Positions 1 through 6,972 are shown, counted from the first letter of the stretch. The stretch: 40,372 bases of DNA from Actinomadura latina NBRC 106108 (GCF_001552195.1 NZ_BCQS01000014.1:1-40372); one strand, 5' to 3'. Made by a program: numbers and translations. The notes: generated from the letters alone by a model not told the origin.

Positions 1-100
1 ACTCCCGGTCTACGCCGTAGCCTGCACAGCGCTGGGTGGGCTGAATGTGGCGATTACGGGGGGCTTCGATGGAACCGTCCGTACTTGGAGTCTTGGATAG
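1..100 (+). CDS. WD40-repeat protein, 3' end only
   Basis: The only open reading through the left edge (codons from base 2, stop TAG at 98-100) gives 32 residues ending in GFDGTVRTWSLG. This is the classic end of a WD40 blade (G-x-D-G-T-V-R-x-W). Only the last one to one and a half blades are inside the window, so the N-terminal domains are unknown. Actinomycete WD40 proteins of this kind are often large and carry a kinase, NACHT/STAND or peptidase domain upstream. The gene lies on the same strand as the next three genes but is separated from them by about 130 bases. Confidence 0.75.
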   Translation, partial: LPVYAVACTALGGLNVAITGGFDGTVRTWSLG

Positions 101-232
101 GATGATCAATCGCCGTGATGAGGTGCATAATATAGCTTTTATGGCAGGCCGAAATTTAGAGGCATATCGGCGCGTCAAGTACCTCGAGAGTCGGCTAGTA
201 TCTGGGGTATAGTTCATTGATCAAGAATTTCA

Positions 233-856
233 ATGGAGATCACTATGGAGATCACTATCGAGACCATCGAGTCTGGCTGGAACGCGGTCGTCGATCTGTT
301 TCGAGACGACGCTCCAGTCCGGATCGCGACCCGAAACGGTGTGTCTTTTGACATACCAGGGCTCACGATAAATATAAATAACGTAACTAACACCGCCTTG
401 CCGACACTGTATAAGTATCCCGAATTGGCCAAGGACTATCTTGACCGACTTCTTGGGTCGATGCGAGGCGAATCAATGCTCTATCATCGTCTGTATCGAT
501 GGGAGGCTGGAGAGAAGCCCGAGTTCAATCAGATTGCCGAAATTAAAGAAGTGCTAGCGAACGACCGCAACAGTCGATCTGCCGTATTCACTGCTTGGCG
601 GCCAGAAGAGGATCTCGGTTCTCTTTATCCCATTTCTCCGGTCGATGGATGTTTTAGGATAATAGAAAATGTCCTGCATGTATTTTTGACTGCAAGAAGC
701 ACCGACGTTATGGTAGGACTAGTCCCAGAATTGATCGCTTGGGCTCACTTTGTCGCCGACATGACACTTGGCTTGAGTGTAGAAAAGGGCGTTATCCACT
801 ACCATTGCTGGAGTCTTCATATGTATGAGATTGATTTCGTAAGTTCTCTGGGATAA
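233..856 (+). CDS. divergent thymidylate synthase-fold protein
   Basis: I align this 207-residue protein by eye to the thymidylate synthase / dCMP hydroxymethylase family. The matching blocks are SRS at 114-116 (ThyA SRR, phosphate-binding arginines), W122, the RSTD block at 155-158 (ThyA Arg166-Ser-x-Asp169), the following G162-L163, and H196-x-Y198 (ThyA His207-x-Tyr209). Three key positions differ: the nucleophile Cys146 falls on V137 after P136 (a Cys sits three residues later at 140), the second phosphate Arg becomes S116, and the base-selecting Asn177 becomes E166. It is shorter than typical ThyA (about 260). Two in-frame starts exist: ATG 233, and ATG 245, which has GGAG at 235-238 six bases upstream and is the better-supported start. 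Codon use is AT-rich compared with the chromosome. Family membership is likely; the activity is unknown and may not be methyl transfer. Confidence 0.6.
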   Translation: MEITMEITIETIESGWNAVVDLFRDDAPVRIATRNGVSFDIPGLTININNVTNTALPTLYKYPELAKDYLDRLLGSMRGESMLYHRLYRWEAGEKPEFNQIAEIKEVLANDRNSRSAVFTAWRPEEDLGSLYPISPVDGCFRIIENVLHVFLTARSTDVMVGLVPELIAWAHFVADMTLGLSVEKGVIHYHCWSLHMYEIDFVSSLG

Positions 857-869
857 ATGGGAGTCCAAA

Positions 870-1817
870 GTGGAACGGTCGCTCACCATGCTTAATGGCA
901 GCTTGATGGATATGCGGGCAATAGATCGCATCCTTCAAGCTGTTATCTTCTTCGCGGATTCCATAGCCATCCGCGCCACGTATGAAACCGATCCCACCGA
1001 CGTAGGCCAGTCGCGCGATCTCTCCTATTTGATCAATAACTTGCGTGAGCAGGGATTTATCAAACTCTGGGCGCATGAGTACGAGGTCAATGATGCTGGG
1101 TACGCACGAAGTCCACGTGGTGCCGGAGGAGAAAGCCGCCCTGCAGACTTGGTAGTTGACCGAGATGCGCTTGCAGCAAATATGACCGAAATGGATCAGA
1201 TGTTTCGTGGCATGCGCGAGCATGCGTACGAATCCTCGCCCAGAGGGCATCGCCGGCCTCTGCGCCAAGGAGTTGGGGAAATCATCAATCTAAGGGGTCA
1301 TTTGGCCTCCTTGGTAATCTCCTCTGAACTCAATCAAGACGGCTTGCTGGCTAGTCAGGCAACTCACAACGCTTTGGTCAATGGCGCACGCTCAAGCGAA
1401 CCGTTTGGGCCCGGTGTGGTCCGTGAAGTGTTAAGTCTTCTGCAGCTCGGTTCGCTCGCTAACCTCTCTCCTGACCAAATACTGGAGTGTCGCCGGTATA
1501 GCTCAGACTTTCGATCACTTCTTGATGATTCGCTCTTGGCCGTAGCCCGTGGATCGGATCCTGTATTGACACCCGAGGCTACAGCCCGCGAATTGGTGGG
1601 CCGTTATAAGGCAATATCGTCCGAGTACGCACTTGCTAGAGGAGAGGGTAGACGGAGCGGAGGTTTCCTTTGGGAAATATTGGGTGCAAGTCTCCCGACG
1701 AGTCTCGCAATCGGAGCTGGCGACAGGACCTTCAAGTGGCGTAAAGATGAAGCGGAAATGAAGCCCTATCTCCTTCTAATGCATCTTGAACGCGCGTTGG
1801 CAGGTGGGCGGCGGTAG
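870..1817 (+). CDS. unrecognised protein between TS-like and NDT-like genes
   Basis: A 315-residue soluble protein that I do not recognise. The GTG start at 870 has GGGAG at 858-862, six bases upstream, and follows the TS-like stop by 13 bases, so the two are probably cotranscribed. The N-terminal 60 residues look helical (RILQAVIFFADSIAIRA, then DLSYLINNLREQGFIKLW). A central charged stretch is followed by more predicted helix around residues 165-260. No signal peptide, membrane segment, Walker motif, HNH or zinc cluster is visible. Base composition matches its two neighbours and not the host. By position it could be a partner, sensor or effector of the flanking nucleotide-enzyme-like proteins, but nothing in the sequence proves this. 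Confidence 0.6.
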   Translation: MERSLTMLNGSLMDMRAIDRILQAVIFFADSIAIRATYETDPTDVGQSRDLSYLINNLREQGFIKLWAHEYEVNDAGYARSPRGAGGESRPADLVVDRDALAANMTEMDQMFRGMREHAYESSPRGHRRPLRQGVGEIINLRGHLASLVISSELNQDGLLASQATHNALVNGARSSEPFGPGVVREVLSLLQLGSLANLSPDQILECRRYSSDFRSLLDDSLLAVARGSDPVLTPEATARELVGRYKAISSEYALARGEGRRSGGFLWEILGASLPTSLAIGAGDRTFKWRKDEAEMKPYLLLMHLERALAGGRR

Positions 1818-1922
1818 ACTTCTTCACCGTCTTGCCGATTGCACGGAACGCTTTCCTGATAACGAAACACGTTCATGCACTAAATCATAGGCTCTACCAA
1901 GTTTTTGGGTGAGAGGTGGCTC

Positions 1923-2324
1923 ATGACTGACATCGGTTCTGTTAAGGCGATCACTGTGTGCAGTAGTTCAAAGTTTTATTCGACCGCGCGTGTGGTTGCA
2001 AAGGATCTCGCAGAAAGGGGCTATAAGATTTACACCCCGCGGTTCGAATACAGCGAGGAGGTAGTCGCCGTCTCCGCTGAGGAGAAAATGATGCTGACCA
2101 AGGAGTTTCTAAACAAAATTCATTGTTCAGATGCGATTTATGTCATCGATGAAGGCGGGTATACGGGGCGCAGCGTATGCATTGAAGTGGGGTACGCCTT
2201 TGGCTCGAAGAGAGGAATCATTTTGTCGGAACCTGCTACAGAGGACGCGATAACGGCCCTTGCTGATGCGGTCGTACCGGTTGATCAAATCGGACAGTGG
2301 CTGGCGCAAATTTCCCGTGACTAA
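1923..2324 (+). CDS. nucleoside 2-deoxyribosyltransferase-fold protein
   Basis: The ATG at 1923 gives 133 residues and has GAGAGG at 1911-1916 at six bases, better than the in-frame TTG at 1905. The fold signature is that of the nucleoside deoxyribosyltransferase / nucleotide N-glycosidase superfamily: an N-terminal beta strand then VCSSSKF (residues 12-18), an SDAIYVID strand (69-76), and IEVGYAFGSKRGII (87-100) in which E88 sits where the family's catalytic Glu lies. Relatives transfer or hydrolyse the base-sugar bond of (deoxy)nucleosides or 5'-monophosphates; MilB of mildiomycin biosynthesis is one. The length suits a single-domain member. It lies about 105 bases after the previous gene on the same strand and shares its AT-rich composition. 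Whether it acts on nucleotides, nucleosides or another ribosyl compound cannot be told. Confidence 0.65.
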   Translation: MTDIGSVKAITVCSSSKFYSTARVVAKDLAERGYKIYTPRFEYSEEVVAVSAEEKMMLTKEFLNKIHCSDAIYVIDEGGYTGRSVCIEVGYAFGSKRGIILSEPATEDAITALADAVVPVDQIGQWLAQISRD

Positions 2325-2562
2325 TCTTGTCGGCATCCCATTTTTCAGCCTGTCAACATTATTGCGTAGTTCATTTGAACCCGGCGATGATGCTTGTAGG
2401 GCCAAAATGTGGTCGGGCGGTTTGGCGCGACGCGACTGGACGGAACGGGCCGCACGCACGGCGCGCCAGGGTGAGCAGCCACCCGCGACGCGAAGCGGCG
2501 CCCTAAAAGACGTTTCATTCGTAAGCGCACTTTCCGACGTCCATCGCCGTTTAGTTGGTAAA

Positions 2563-3288
2563 TTATGGTGTTGTCTCGGACCAGACGTGGTCGAAGCTGT
2601 GTTGGTATGTGGCGGCCATGTCGGTGGGTTGGGTGCTGCGGAGGTGAAGGACGGGGGCGTGGGATGCGGGGATGCCGTAGGCGTGGGGGTTGATCAAGAG
2701 GTCGTCGTCGGCTCGGTAGATGGAGTTGTAGAGGACTGTGTCGTGTAGGCGGATCTCTACGTTGTCTAGGTCGCGGAGGGGTTCGTAGAGGACGAGGGCG
2801 TTGCGGGTCTTGGCTGCTAGGGAGTCGCCTACGCCCTCGTCTGCGCCCCGTTCTGAGATGCGGGAGCCGTCTGGGTTGCCGAGGAGGATGCGGACGGCGA
2901 CGCCCTCTCGGGCCTTGTCGGCGATGGTTCGGATGACGCCTTGGTCTTCGGCGAGGAAGAGGCCGGCGTAGGCGAGGATGCCGATCTCGTGGCGTGCGCT
3001 GGCGAAGTGGTGTTGCCAGACCGCTCGGGGGACGGCCCAGCGGTGCGGGTAGGTGGCGAGGATCTGGGCGCCCGGTGGTTCGGGGAGCGGACGCGGTGCG
3101 GAGAGCTGGGGCCACAGGTCATCAGCGGTCTGGTCCAAGAGGTCACAGAGGGACGCTCGGTGGCGGGGGTAGGGGATGCGGCCGGACAGCCAGCGGTGGA
3201 CGGTCTTGGGGTCTACGTCGAGGCGCTTGGCTACGTCGTCTTCGGTGAGTTGGGCCTCTTCGAGGGCTCGCCGCAACAGGTCGTTCAC
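2563..3288 (-). CDS. XRE-type HTH + DUF5919 (PLD-like) regulator, copy 1
   Basis: A 241-residue protein, GTG start at 3288 preceded by AGGAGG. Residues 1-60 form an XRE/lambda-repressor-like helix-turn-helix (DVAKRLDVDPKTVHRWLSG). After a linker, residues 78-240 match the DUF5919 domain, which resembles phospholipase D: the IGILAYAGLFLAED strand, VAVRILLGNP, and LHDTVLYNSIYRADDDLLIN near the end. The PLD HxK motif is not intact (H-D-T), so it is likely a ligand or nucleic-acid sensing domain and not a nuclease. It is clearly paralogous to the protein at 5682-6428, sharing YPHRWAVPR, DEG(V/I)GD and VLYNSIY. It is divergent from the 3466 gene. Its promoter carries the tandem GGGACGTC site also found before the integrase, so it may repress itself and the integrase. 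Confidence 0.82.
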   Translation of the reverse strand: MNDLLRRALEEAQLTEDDVAKRLDVDPKTVHRWLSGRIPYPRHRASLCDLLDQTADDLWPQLSAPRPLPEPPGAQILATYPHRWAVPRAVWQHHFASARHEIGILAYAGLFLAEDQGVIRTIADKAREGVAVRILLGNPDGSRISERGADEGVGDSLAAKTRNALVLYEPLRDLDNVEIRLHDTVLYNSIYRADDDLLINPHAYGIPASHAPVLHLRSTQPTDMAATYQHSFDHVWSETTP

Positions 3289-3318
3289 CGGACCTCCTGA
3301 GATGCAAGGTAAGGACTG

Positions 3319-3351
3319 ACGCTAACAGAGGACGTCCCTAGACGTCCCTAG
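3319..3351 (-). promoter_or_regulatory. tandem GGGACGTC operator and -10 box of the DUF5919 gene
   Basis: On the minus strand two 10-base direct repeats (CTAGGGACGT unit) end in GACGTC at 3336-3331. Six bases later comes TAGCGT (3324-3319), an actinomycete -10 box, about 30 bases before the GTG start. The repeats would cover the -35 to -15 zone, so a bound protein would block polymerase. The integrase promoter has the same repeats, the same six-base gap and TATGGT as its -10. Confidence 0.65.
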
Positions 3352-3465
3352 TTGCCGGTGGAGAGGTCCCGGCCGGCCAACGAGGCTTCTGGACATGCCC
3401 GAGGTTCCGCACCTGCGGTTTCTCAGCGGTCAAGTCCCCCCAAGCAACCTCGTTGAGGAGGCCCC

Positions 3466-3828
3466 ATGTCCTTCGACCGGCCCCGTGAGACCGATGCCGA
3501 GTCGACGTCCTTCTCTGGTCTGAGCGCGGCCGAGGCGCGGTTGGCCGCGCTGGGCGCTCACCTGCGCGCGCATCGCCTCGTCGTCGAGTTGACCTCGACG
3601 GGACTGGCTGTGCGCAATCCGGACGCGCCGGGTTGCTGCGACGAGAACCCAGTGCTGTCCGACAAGATCACGTGCCGGCCCTTCGATCGGGACGGCGGTC
3701 ACCTCTGGTTCTTCGACTCGTCGGGGCAGCCGATCACTGAGGCCGAGCGCATCGTCGACGCGGTGGTGTGGGTCAAGGGCAGGCTCGCCAACCGAGACAG
3801 CCTTCCTGCGGTGGAGGGCACGCTCTGA
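3466..3828 (+). CDS. hypothetical protein, 120 residues
   Basis: The ATG at 3466 is preceded by GAGGAGG at a suitable distance. The protein is small, acidic and soluble: a helical N-terminal third (SAAEARLAALGAHLRAHRLVVEL), then a strand-rich middle containing TGLAVRNPDAPGCCDENPVL and GGHLWFFDSSGQPI, ending in a helix. A paired Cys-Cys is present but no complete metal site. I know of similar short proteins beside XRE-DUF5919 genes in actinomycetes, but no function. It is divergent from the DUF5919 gene and shares the operator-bearing gap, so the same regulator could control both directions. Confidence 0.6.
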   Translation: MSFDRPRETDAESTSFSGLSAAEARLAALGAHLRAHRLVVELTSTGLAVRNPDAPGCCDENPVLSDKITCRPFDRDGGHLWFFDSSGQPITEAERIVDAVVWVKGRLANRDSLPAVEGTL

Positions 3829-4083
3829 TGGCGCGGGCTGCTGGACGGCATCGACGCACCTGCTCGCCGCCACAACCTGCCCGAAGGACCGTCAGCCCTC
3901 GTCCGCAAACGGACGCGGCGGGGCGGTGGGTTGCTGTCTCCCCTGCGAGCAGGCCCACGCGCCACCCTGCCTCCCGCCCGCCGGTGCCGAGTTCCTACGG
4001 CGGAGGCGGAAGGCATCGGCGTGGGCTTGCTCGGCGCATCCTCGGCGCCTTTGTGGATCTGGGGTGAAGGTCGGGGGTGAGGT
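3829..4083 (+). other. stretch without a convincing gene
   Basis: About 300 bases lie between the 120-residue hypothetical gene and the GntR gene. An ATG at 3828 overlaps the preceding stop (TGATG) and opens 79 codons to 4067, but the product is an Arg/Pro/Ser/Gly mix without recognisable structure. Another frame encodes a Cys-rich stretch (GCCLPCEQAHAPPC) but has no good start. This may be a decayed small gene. A strong hairpin follows. Confidence 0.4.
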
Positions 4084-4114
4084 GAGGCCCAGAGCGGTCG
4101 CCGCTCTGGGCCTC
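4084..4114 (+). terminator. 14-bp hairpin terminator
   Basis: GAGGCCCAGAGCGG at 4084-4097 pairs perfectly with CCGCTCTGGGCCTC at 4101-4114 around a three-base loop. There is no T tract, as is common for actinomycete terminators. It closes the transcript from 3466 and ends 23 bases before the GntR start. Confidence 0.7.
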
Positions 4115-4137
4115 ATGCGTGTGTGGTGGGGTGTGCG

Positions 4138-4590
4138 GTGACACGTGCCTCGGGTGCCGCGTACCGGAGGATTGCTGAGGTACTGCGGGCGCGTATCGCG
4201 GAGGGAACCTATCCCGCCGGTGGGCGGTTGCCTGGAGAGCATGAGCTGAGCAGGGAGTTCGCCGTCGCTCGCGACACGGTGCGGCACGCACTGCGGGTGC
4301 TCCAGGACGAGGGGCTGTTCAGGGTCGTAACGGGCCTGGGCAGGTTCGTGTTGCCAGTCCCCGCGGACAATGTGGGGCCAACGTACGAGCGCATCGCGGC
4401 CGACCTCAGGGCGCTGATCGAGAACGGCTCGTTGCCGGTTGGCAGTCTCTTGCCGAGCGAGTCGAGGATCTGCGAACGCTACGGCGTCGCGCGGTTCACC
4501 GTGCGACGGGCACTTGAACAGTTGGAGGCCGCTGGACTGGTGGAGTGTGTTCATGGTCGGGGACGGTTCGTGCTGCCAAGACGTCCCTAG
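4138..4590 (+). CDS. tandem double GntR winged-helix protein
   Basis: The GTG at 4138 has GGTGGGG six bases upstream; an in-frame GTG at 4123 is less well placed. The 150-residue product is two GntR-type winged helices in tandem with no effector domain. The first has YRRIAEVLRARIAEGTYPAGGRLPGEHELSR-type sequence and ends in TGLGRFVLP. The second repeats the same plan (YERIAADLRALIENGSLPVGSLLPSE, then ERYGVARFTVRRALEQLEAAGLV) and ends in HGRGRFVLP. Typical GntR regulators have one wHTH plus a FadR, HutC or MocR effector domain, so this is an internal duplication that may bind two half-sites as one chain. pSAM2-type elements use a GntR repressor (KorSA), so a role in element control is plausible. 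The TAG stop lies inside a GACGTCCCTAG half-site. Confidence 0.8.
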   Translation: MTRASGAAYRRIAEVLRARIAEGTYPAGGRLPGEHELSREFAVARDTVRHALRVLQDEGLFRVVTGLGRFVLPVPADNVGPTYERIAADLRALIENGSLPVGSLLPSESRICERYGVARFTVRRALEQLEAAGLVECVHGRGRFVLPRRP

Positions 4591-4636
4591 ATGGTCCCGC
4601 GGCGTCCGTGGATGTCCAGTGACCTGCCCGTAGCGT
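4580..4636 (+). promoter_or_regulatory. leaderless promoter of the HD gene with GACGTCC-like repeats
   Basis: TAGCGT at 4631-4636 lies seven bases before the ATG at 4644, the usual layout of an actinomycete leaderless transcript. Upstream, GACGTCCCTAG (4580-4590), GGCGTCC (4601-4607) and GATGTCC (4611-4617) recur at roughly 10-base phase and resemble half-sites of the element's GGGACGTC operator. The match is weaker than at 3331 or 9734. Confidence 0.5.
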
Positions 4637-4643
4637 CAGGGAC

Positions 4644-5198
4644 ATGGACAGCACCGCCGAGTGGGCACGCGAAATCGCACGTCATCACCTGGAGAGCGCG
4701 TTGCCGCGCCGCTGGGCGCACACGCAAGGTGTCGCGCGCCAGGCTAGGACGCTCGCGCCCCTACTCGGCGACCGTGCCGACCTGCTTGAGGCCACCGCTT
4801 GGCTGCACGACCTCGGCTACGCGCCTGATCTCGTAGTGACTGGGTTCCATCCCCTCGACGGTGCGCGCTTCCTGCGGGATGCTCACCACGCGGACGAGCA
4901 TCTGTGTCGGCTCGTGGCTCATCACTCATGCGCGGTTGTGGAGGCTCGGGAACGCGGGCTCGTCGACGAGTTGACGAGCGAGTTCGGGACCGAGCCTCCG
5001 GAGCTGACGGATTCACTCATCTACTGCGACATGACCACGAGTCCGGACGGCGAGGAGTTGGCGGTAGAGGATCGGCTTTCGGAGATCCTGTCCCGGTACG
5101 GGGACGGTCATCTCGTCACGCGGTCCATCACTACGTCGTCCCCGCACATCATTGGCGCCGTTCACCGCGTTCGGGACGAGTTGATGTCGCACCTTTGA
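4644..5198 (+). CDS. HD-domain phosphohydrolase-like protein
   Basis: A 184-residue HD-superfamily protein. H26 in RRWAHTQGVARQA and the HD pair in TAWLHDLGY (about residues 54-55) supply metal ligands. H73 (GFHPLDGARFLRD) and the paired His of LVAHHSC (about 93-94) complete the pattern, and D129 in YCDMTTSPDG looks like the distal Asp. The family hydrolyses phosphate esters of nucleotides or related compounds; the substrate here is unknown. The transcript is probably leaderless. The gene converges with the NUDIX gene, five bases away. HD, NUDIX and DUF5919 genes are often close together in actinomycete elements, which suggests a common metabolic or signalling role. Confidence 0.75.
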   Translation: MDSTAEWAREIARHHLESALPRRWAHTQGVARQARTLAPLLGDRADLLEATAWLHDLGYAPDLVVTGFHPLDGARFLRDAHHADEHLCRLVAHHSCAVVEARERGLVDELTSEFGTEPPELTDSLIYCDMTTSPDGEELAVEDRLSEILSRYGDGHLVTRSITTSSPHIIGAVHRVRDELMSHL

Positions 5199-5203
5199 GC
5201 CGG

Positions 5204-5680
5204 TCAGGTGATGACCGGCTGTTGCCTGTTCTCCAGGTAGTGGCCGATGCGGAGCTTCATCGATCGGTCCATCTGCCTGTCTGCGGCCTTGTCGGCGGGG
5301 ACCCAGAGGACTTCGCTCGACTCGTCGCTTGGGCGAGGTTCGCCGCCTGTGGGACGTCCTGTGAGCAGGATCGAGAATTCTTGGCGGACCTCGTCGTTGC
5401 TCGTGTAGTGGATCAGGTGCTTGGGGTCTGAGTAAATCCCTACGAGGCCGGTGATCTCGCAGTCGACGCCGGTCTCTTCTTTGGTCTCGCGGATCGCGGC
5501 CTGTGCGACGGATTCGCCCAGGTCGATCGCGCCTCCTGGCACTGCCCAGTTGTCGTTGTCCGTGCGGCGAATCATGAGGATGTCGCCGTTGTCGTTGGCG
5601 ACGACGACGTTGACGGACGGGACGAGGCTGTTGGCCTCGGGGGCGTTGGGGTCGTCGTAGTAGTCGATCCTGCGGCCCAA
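5204..5680 (-). CDS. NUDIX hydrolase
   Basis: A complete Nudix box is visible: GGAIDLGESVAQAAIRE followed by TKEETGV (G-x5-E-x7-RE-x2-EE-x-G). Members cleave nucleoside diphosphates linked to another moiety. I place the start at the TTG at 5680, with GGGGGA just upstream and one base after the stop of the XRE-DUF5919 gene; the open frame extends to 5794 but that part overlaps the upstream gene. The resulting 158 residues fit a single-domain Nudix protein. The near-overlap indicates translational coupling with the DUF5919 protein, a pairing that implies a shared pathway. The substrate cannot be deduced. Confidence 0.85.
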   Translation of the reverse strand: MGRRIDYYDDPNAPEANSLVPSVNVVVANDNGDILMIRRTDNDNWAVPGGAIDLGESVAQAAIRETKEETGVDCEITGLVGIYSDPKHLIHYTSNDEVRQEFSILLTGRPTGGEPRPSDESSEVLWVPADKAADRQMDRSMKLRIGHYLENRQQPVIT

Positions 5681-5681
5681 G

Positions 5682-6428
5682 TCAGTCCCCCGTTGGTAGT
5701 GGCTTGGCGGCTTCCCAGACGCGCTCGAAGCTCTCCATGTAGGTCGTGACGACCTCGCCGCCGGGGAGCCGTCGCAGGTGCCAGAACGGGGCATCTGATG
5801 CGCCTATGCCGTAGATGTGCGTGTTGACGAACATCTGGTCATCGGCGAAGTAGATCGAGTTGTAGAGCACCGTGCCGTGCAACCGGAACTCGACGTTCTC
5901 CAGGGCACGCAACTTCTTGTACAGCACCATCACGTATTGGATCTTGCTGGCAAGGGTGTCGCCAATGCCCTCGTCCTCGCCGCGGTCGGCGACCTGCGGA
6001 GATTCCGGGTCTCCGAGGAGGATGCGGACGCGAACGCCGGCTTTGGCCTTGTCGGCGAGGATGCGTTGAGCGCCGGTGTCCTCGGCGAGGAAAACGCCGC
6101 TGTAGACCAGGATGCCGATCTCGTCTTGCGCCTCGGCGAACAGACGTCCCCACGCGTCCCTTGGGACGGCCCAGCGATGCGGGTAGAGGGTGACAAGCTC
6201 GCTGTCGGACGCCGAGGTGATCTGTTCCTTCGTCAGAGCCTCGGGCCAAAGGTACGTCTCATCCACGCCGAGATGAGAAGCCACTGCGTAGCGGTGCCGT
6301 CGGTACGGAGTGCGGTCCTGTGTGATCCACCGTTCGACGGTCTTGGGATCGACCTCGATCGCCTCGGCGAGCGCGGCGAGGGTCATGCCCCGTTGAAGCA
6401 GCGCGGCGCGTAGGCGTTCGTTGGGCAA
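5682..6428 (-). CDS. XRE-type HTH + DUF5919 regulator, copy 2
   Basis: A 248-residue paralogue of the protein at 2563-3288. It has an N-terminal HTH (AALAEAIEVDPKTVERW), then the DUF5919 PLD-like domain with YPHRWAVPRDAWGRLF, VRVRILLGDP, DRGEDEGIGDTLASKIQ and HGTVLYNSIYFADDQMFVN. As in copy 1 the PLD catalytic HxK is degenerate (H-G-T). The start is TTG at 6428. It forms a two-gene operon with the NUDIX gene. Its promoter differs from copy 1: it carries an inverted GGACGT-N7-ACGTCC site instead of a tandem one, so the two copies may have diverged in operator choice. Confidence 0.82.
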   Translation of the reverse strand: MPNERLRAALLQRGMTLAALAEAIEVDPKTVERWITQDRTPYRRHRYAVASHLGVDETYLWPEALTKEQITSASDSELVTLYPHRWAVPRDAWGRLFAEAQDEIGILVYSGVFLAEDTGAQRILADKAKAGVRVRILLGDPESPQVADRGEDEGIGDTLASKIQYVMVLYKKLRALENVEFRLHGTVLYNSIYFADDQMFVNTHIYGIGASDAPFWHLRRLPGGEVVTTYMESFERVWEAAKPLPTGD

Positions 6429-6467
6429 GGCACCTGTCCGAATCCGGGACGTCCTGGGACGCGGTCA

Positions 6468-6495
6468 ACCCTACGAGGACGTCATAAACACGTCC
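6468..6495 (-). promoter_or_regulatory. inverted GGACGT operator and -10 box of DUF5919 copy 2
   Basis: GGACGT (6477-6482) and ACGTCC (6490-6495) form an inverted repeat with a seven-base spacer. On the minus strand it is followed after four bases by TAGGGT (6473-6468), a possible -10 box 40 bases before the TTG start. The half-site is the same GACGTCC core used at 3331 and 9734 but in inverted arrangement. Confidence 0.5.
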
Positions 6496-6608
6496 AGTCA
6501 TGTAGTGATCCCGTCCCACGGGTCAGGCGCACTCTCTTCTCACACCACAGCACCGACCGCCCGAACCGCCCCCGCCGGACACGGGCCTTACGAGAGGAGT
6601 GGTCGCAA

Positions 6609-6821
6609 ATGATCCTCGTTCTGGCCTCCATCATCGCCGTCTTCCTCGCCGGCTCCACCTGCGGAATCTTCGCGATGCTGGTCATCGGCATCCATGCCGA
6701 GGAGCGCCGCGCGATGCGGCGCGATTCCTCGCCCTCCCGGATCGGCAGCGCGTCCCGTCGCGTCCTCACCGCGCGGACGACGTGTGACGACGCTCCCGAG
6801 CGCGTTCCGGCGGGGCGGTGA
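6609..6821 (+). CDS. small membrane protein of the transfer region
   Basis: The ATG at 6609 follows GAGAGGAG by about 10 bases. The 70-residue product has one strong transmembrane helix at residues 2-27 (ILVLASIIAVFLAGSTCGIFAMLVIGI), then a charged cytoplasmic tail beginning HAEERRAMRRD. Short proteins of this design head the transfer operon of many actinomycete integrative elements; their function is not known. It starts a run of closely spaced same-strand genes leading to traB. Confidence 0.65.
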   Translation: MILVLASIIAVFLAGSTCGIFAMLVIGIHAEERRAMRRDSSPSRIGSASRRVLTARTTCDDAPERVPAGR

Positions 6822-6825
6822 CCCG

Positions 6826-6972
6826 ATGCGGATGCCTCGCCTCATCACCGCTCATCGCTGCCCGTGCGGCGCGCGAGTCGACCCCGGTAACCGCAGGTGC
6901 CGCAAATGCCGTGCCCGCGCCCGCTGGATGCGGCGCGGGCGCGGGCCCGGCCACCCCGACATGTGGCCGTAG
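6826..6972 (+). CDS. Cys4 zinc-ribbon mini-protein
   Basis: A 48-residue protein, ATG at 6826, five bases after the previous stop and preceded by GGCGG. Four cysteines form a compact ribbon: CPCG near residues 12-15 and CRKC near 25-28, followed by an Arg-rich tail. Such mini-proteins occur in the same position in many actinomycete elements. Binding to DNA or to another transfer protein is a guess. Confidence 0.55.
   Translation: MRMPRLITAHRCPCGARVDPGNRRCRKCRARARWMRRGRGPGHPDMWP

Noticed and set aside
3828..4067. 79-codon open frame overlapping the stop of the 120-residue hypothetical gene (TGATG)
   Set aside because: The product is an Arg/Pro/Ser mix without structure, and another frame in the same stretch is as open; no homology recognised.
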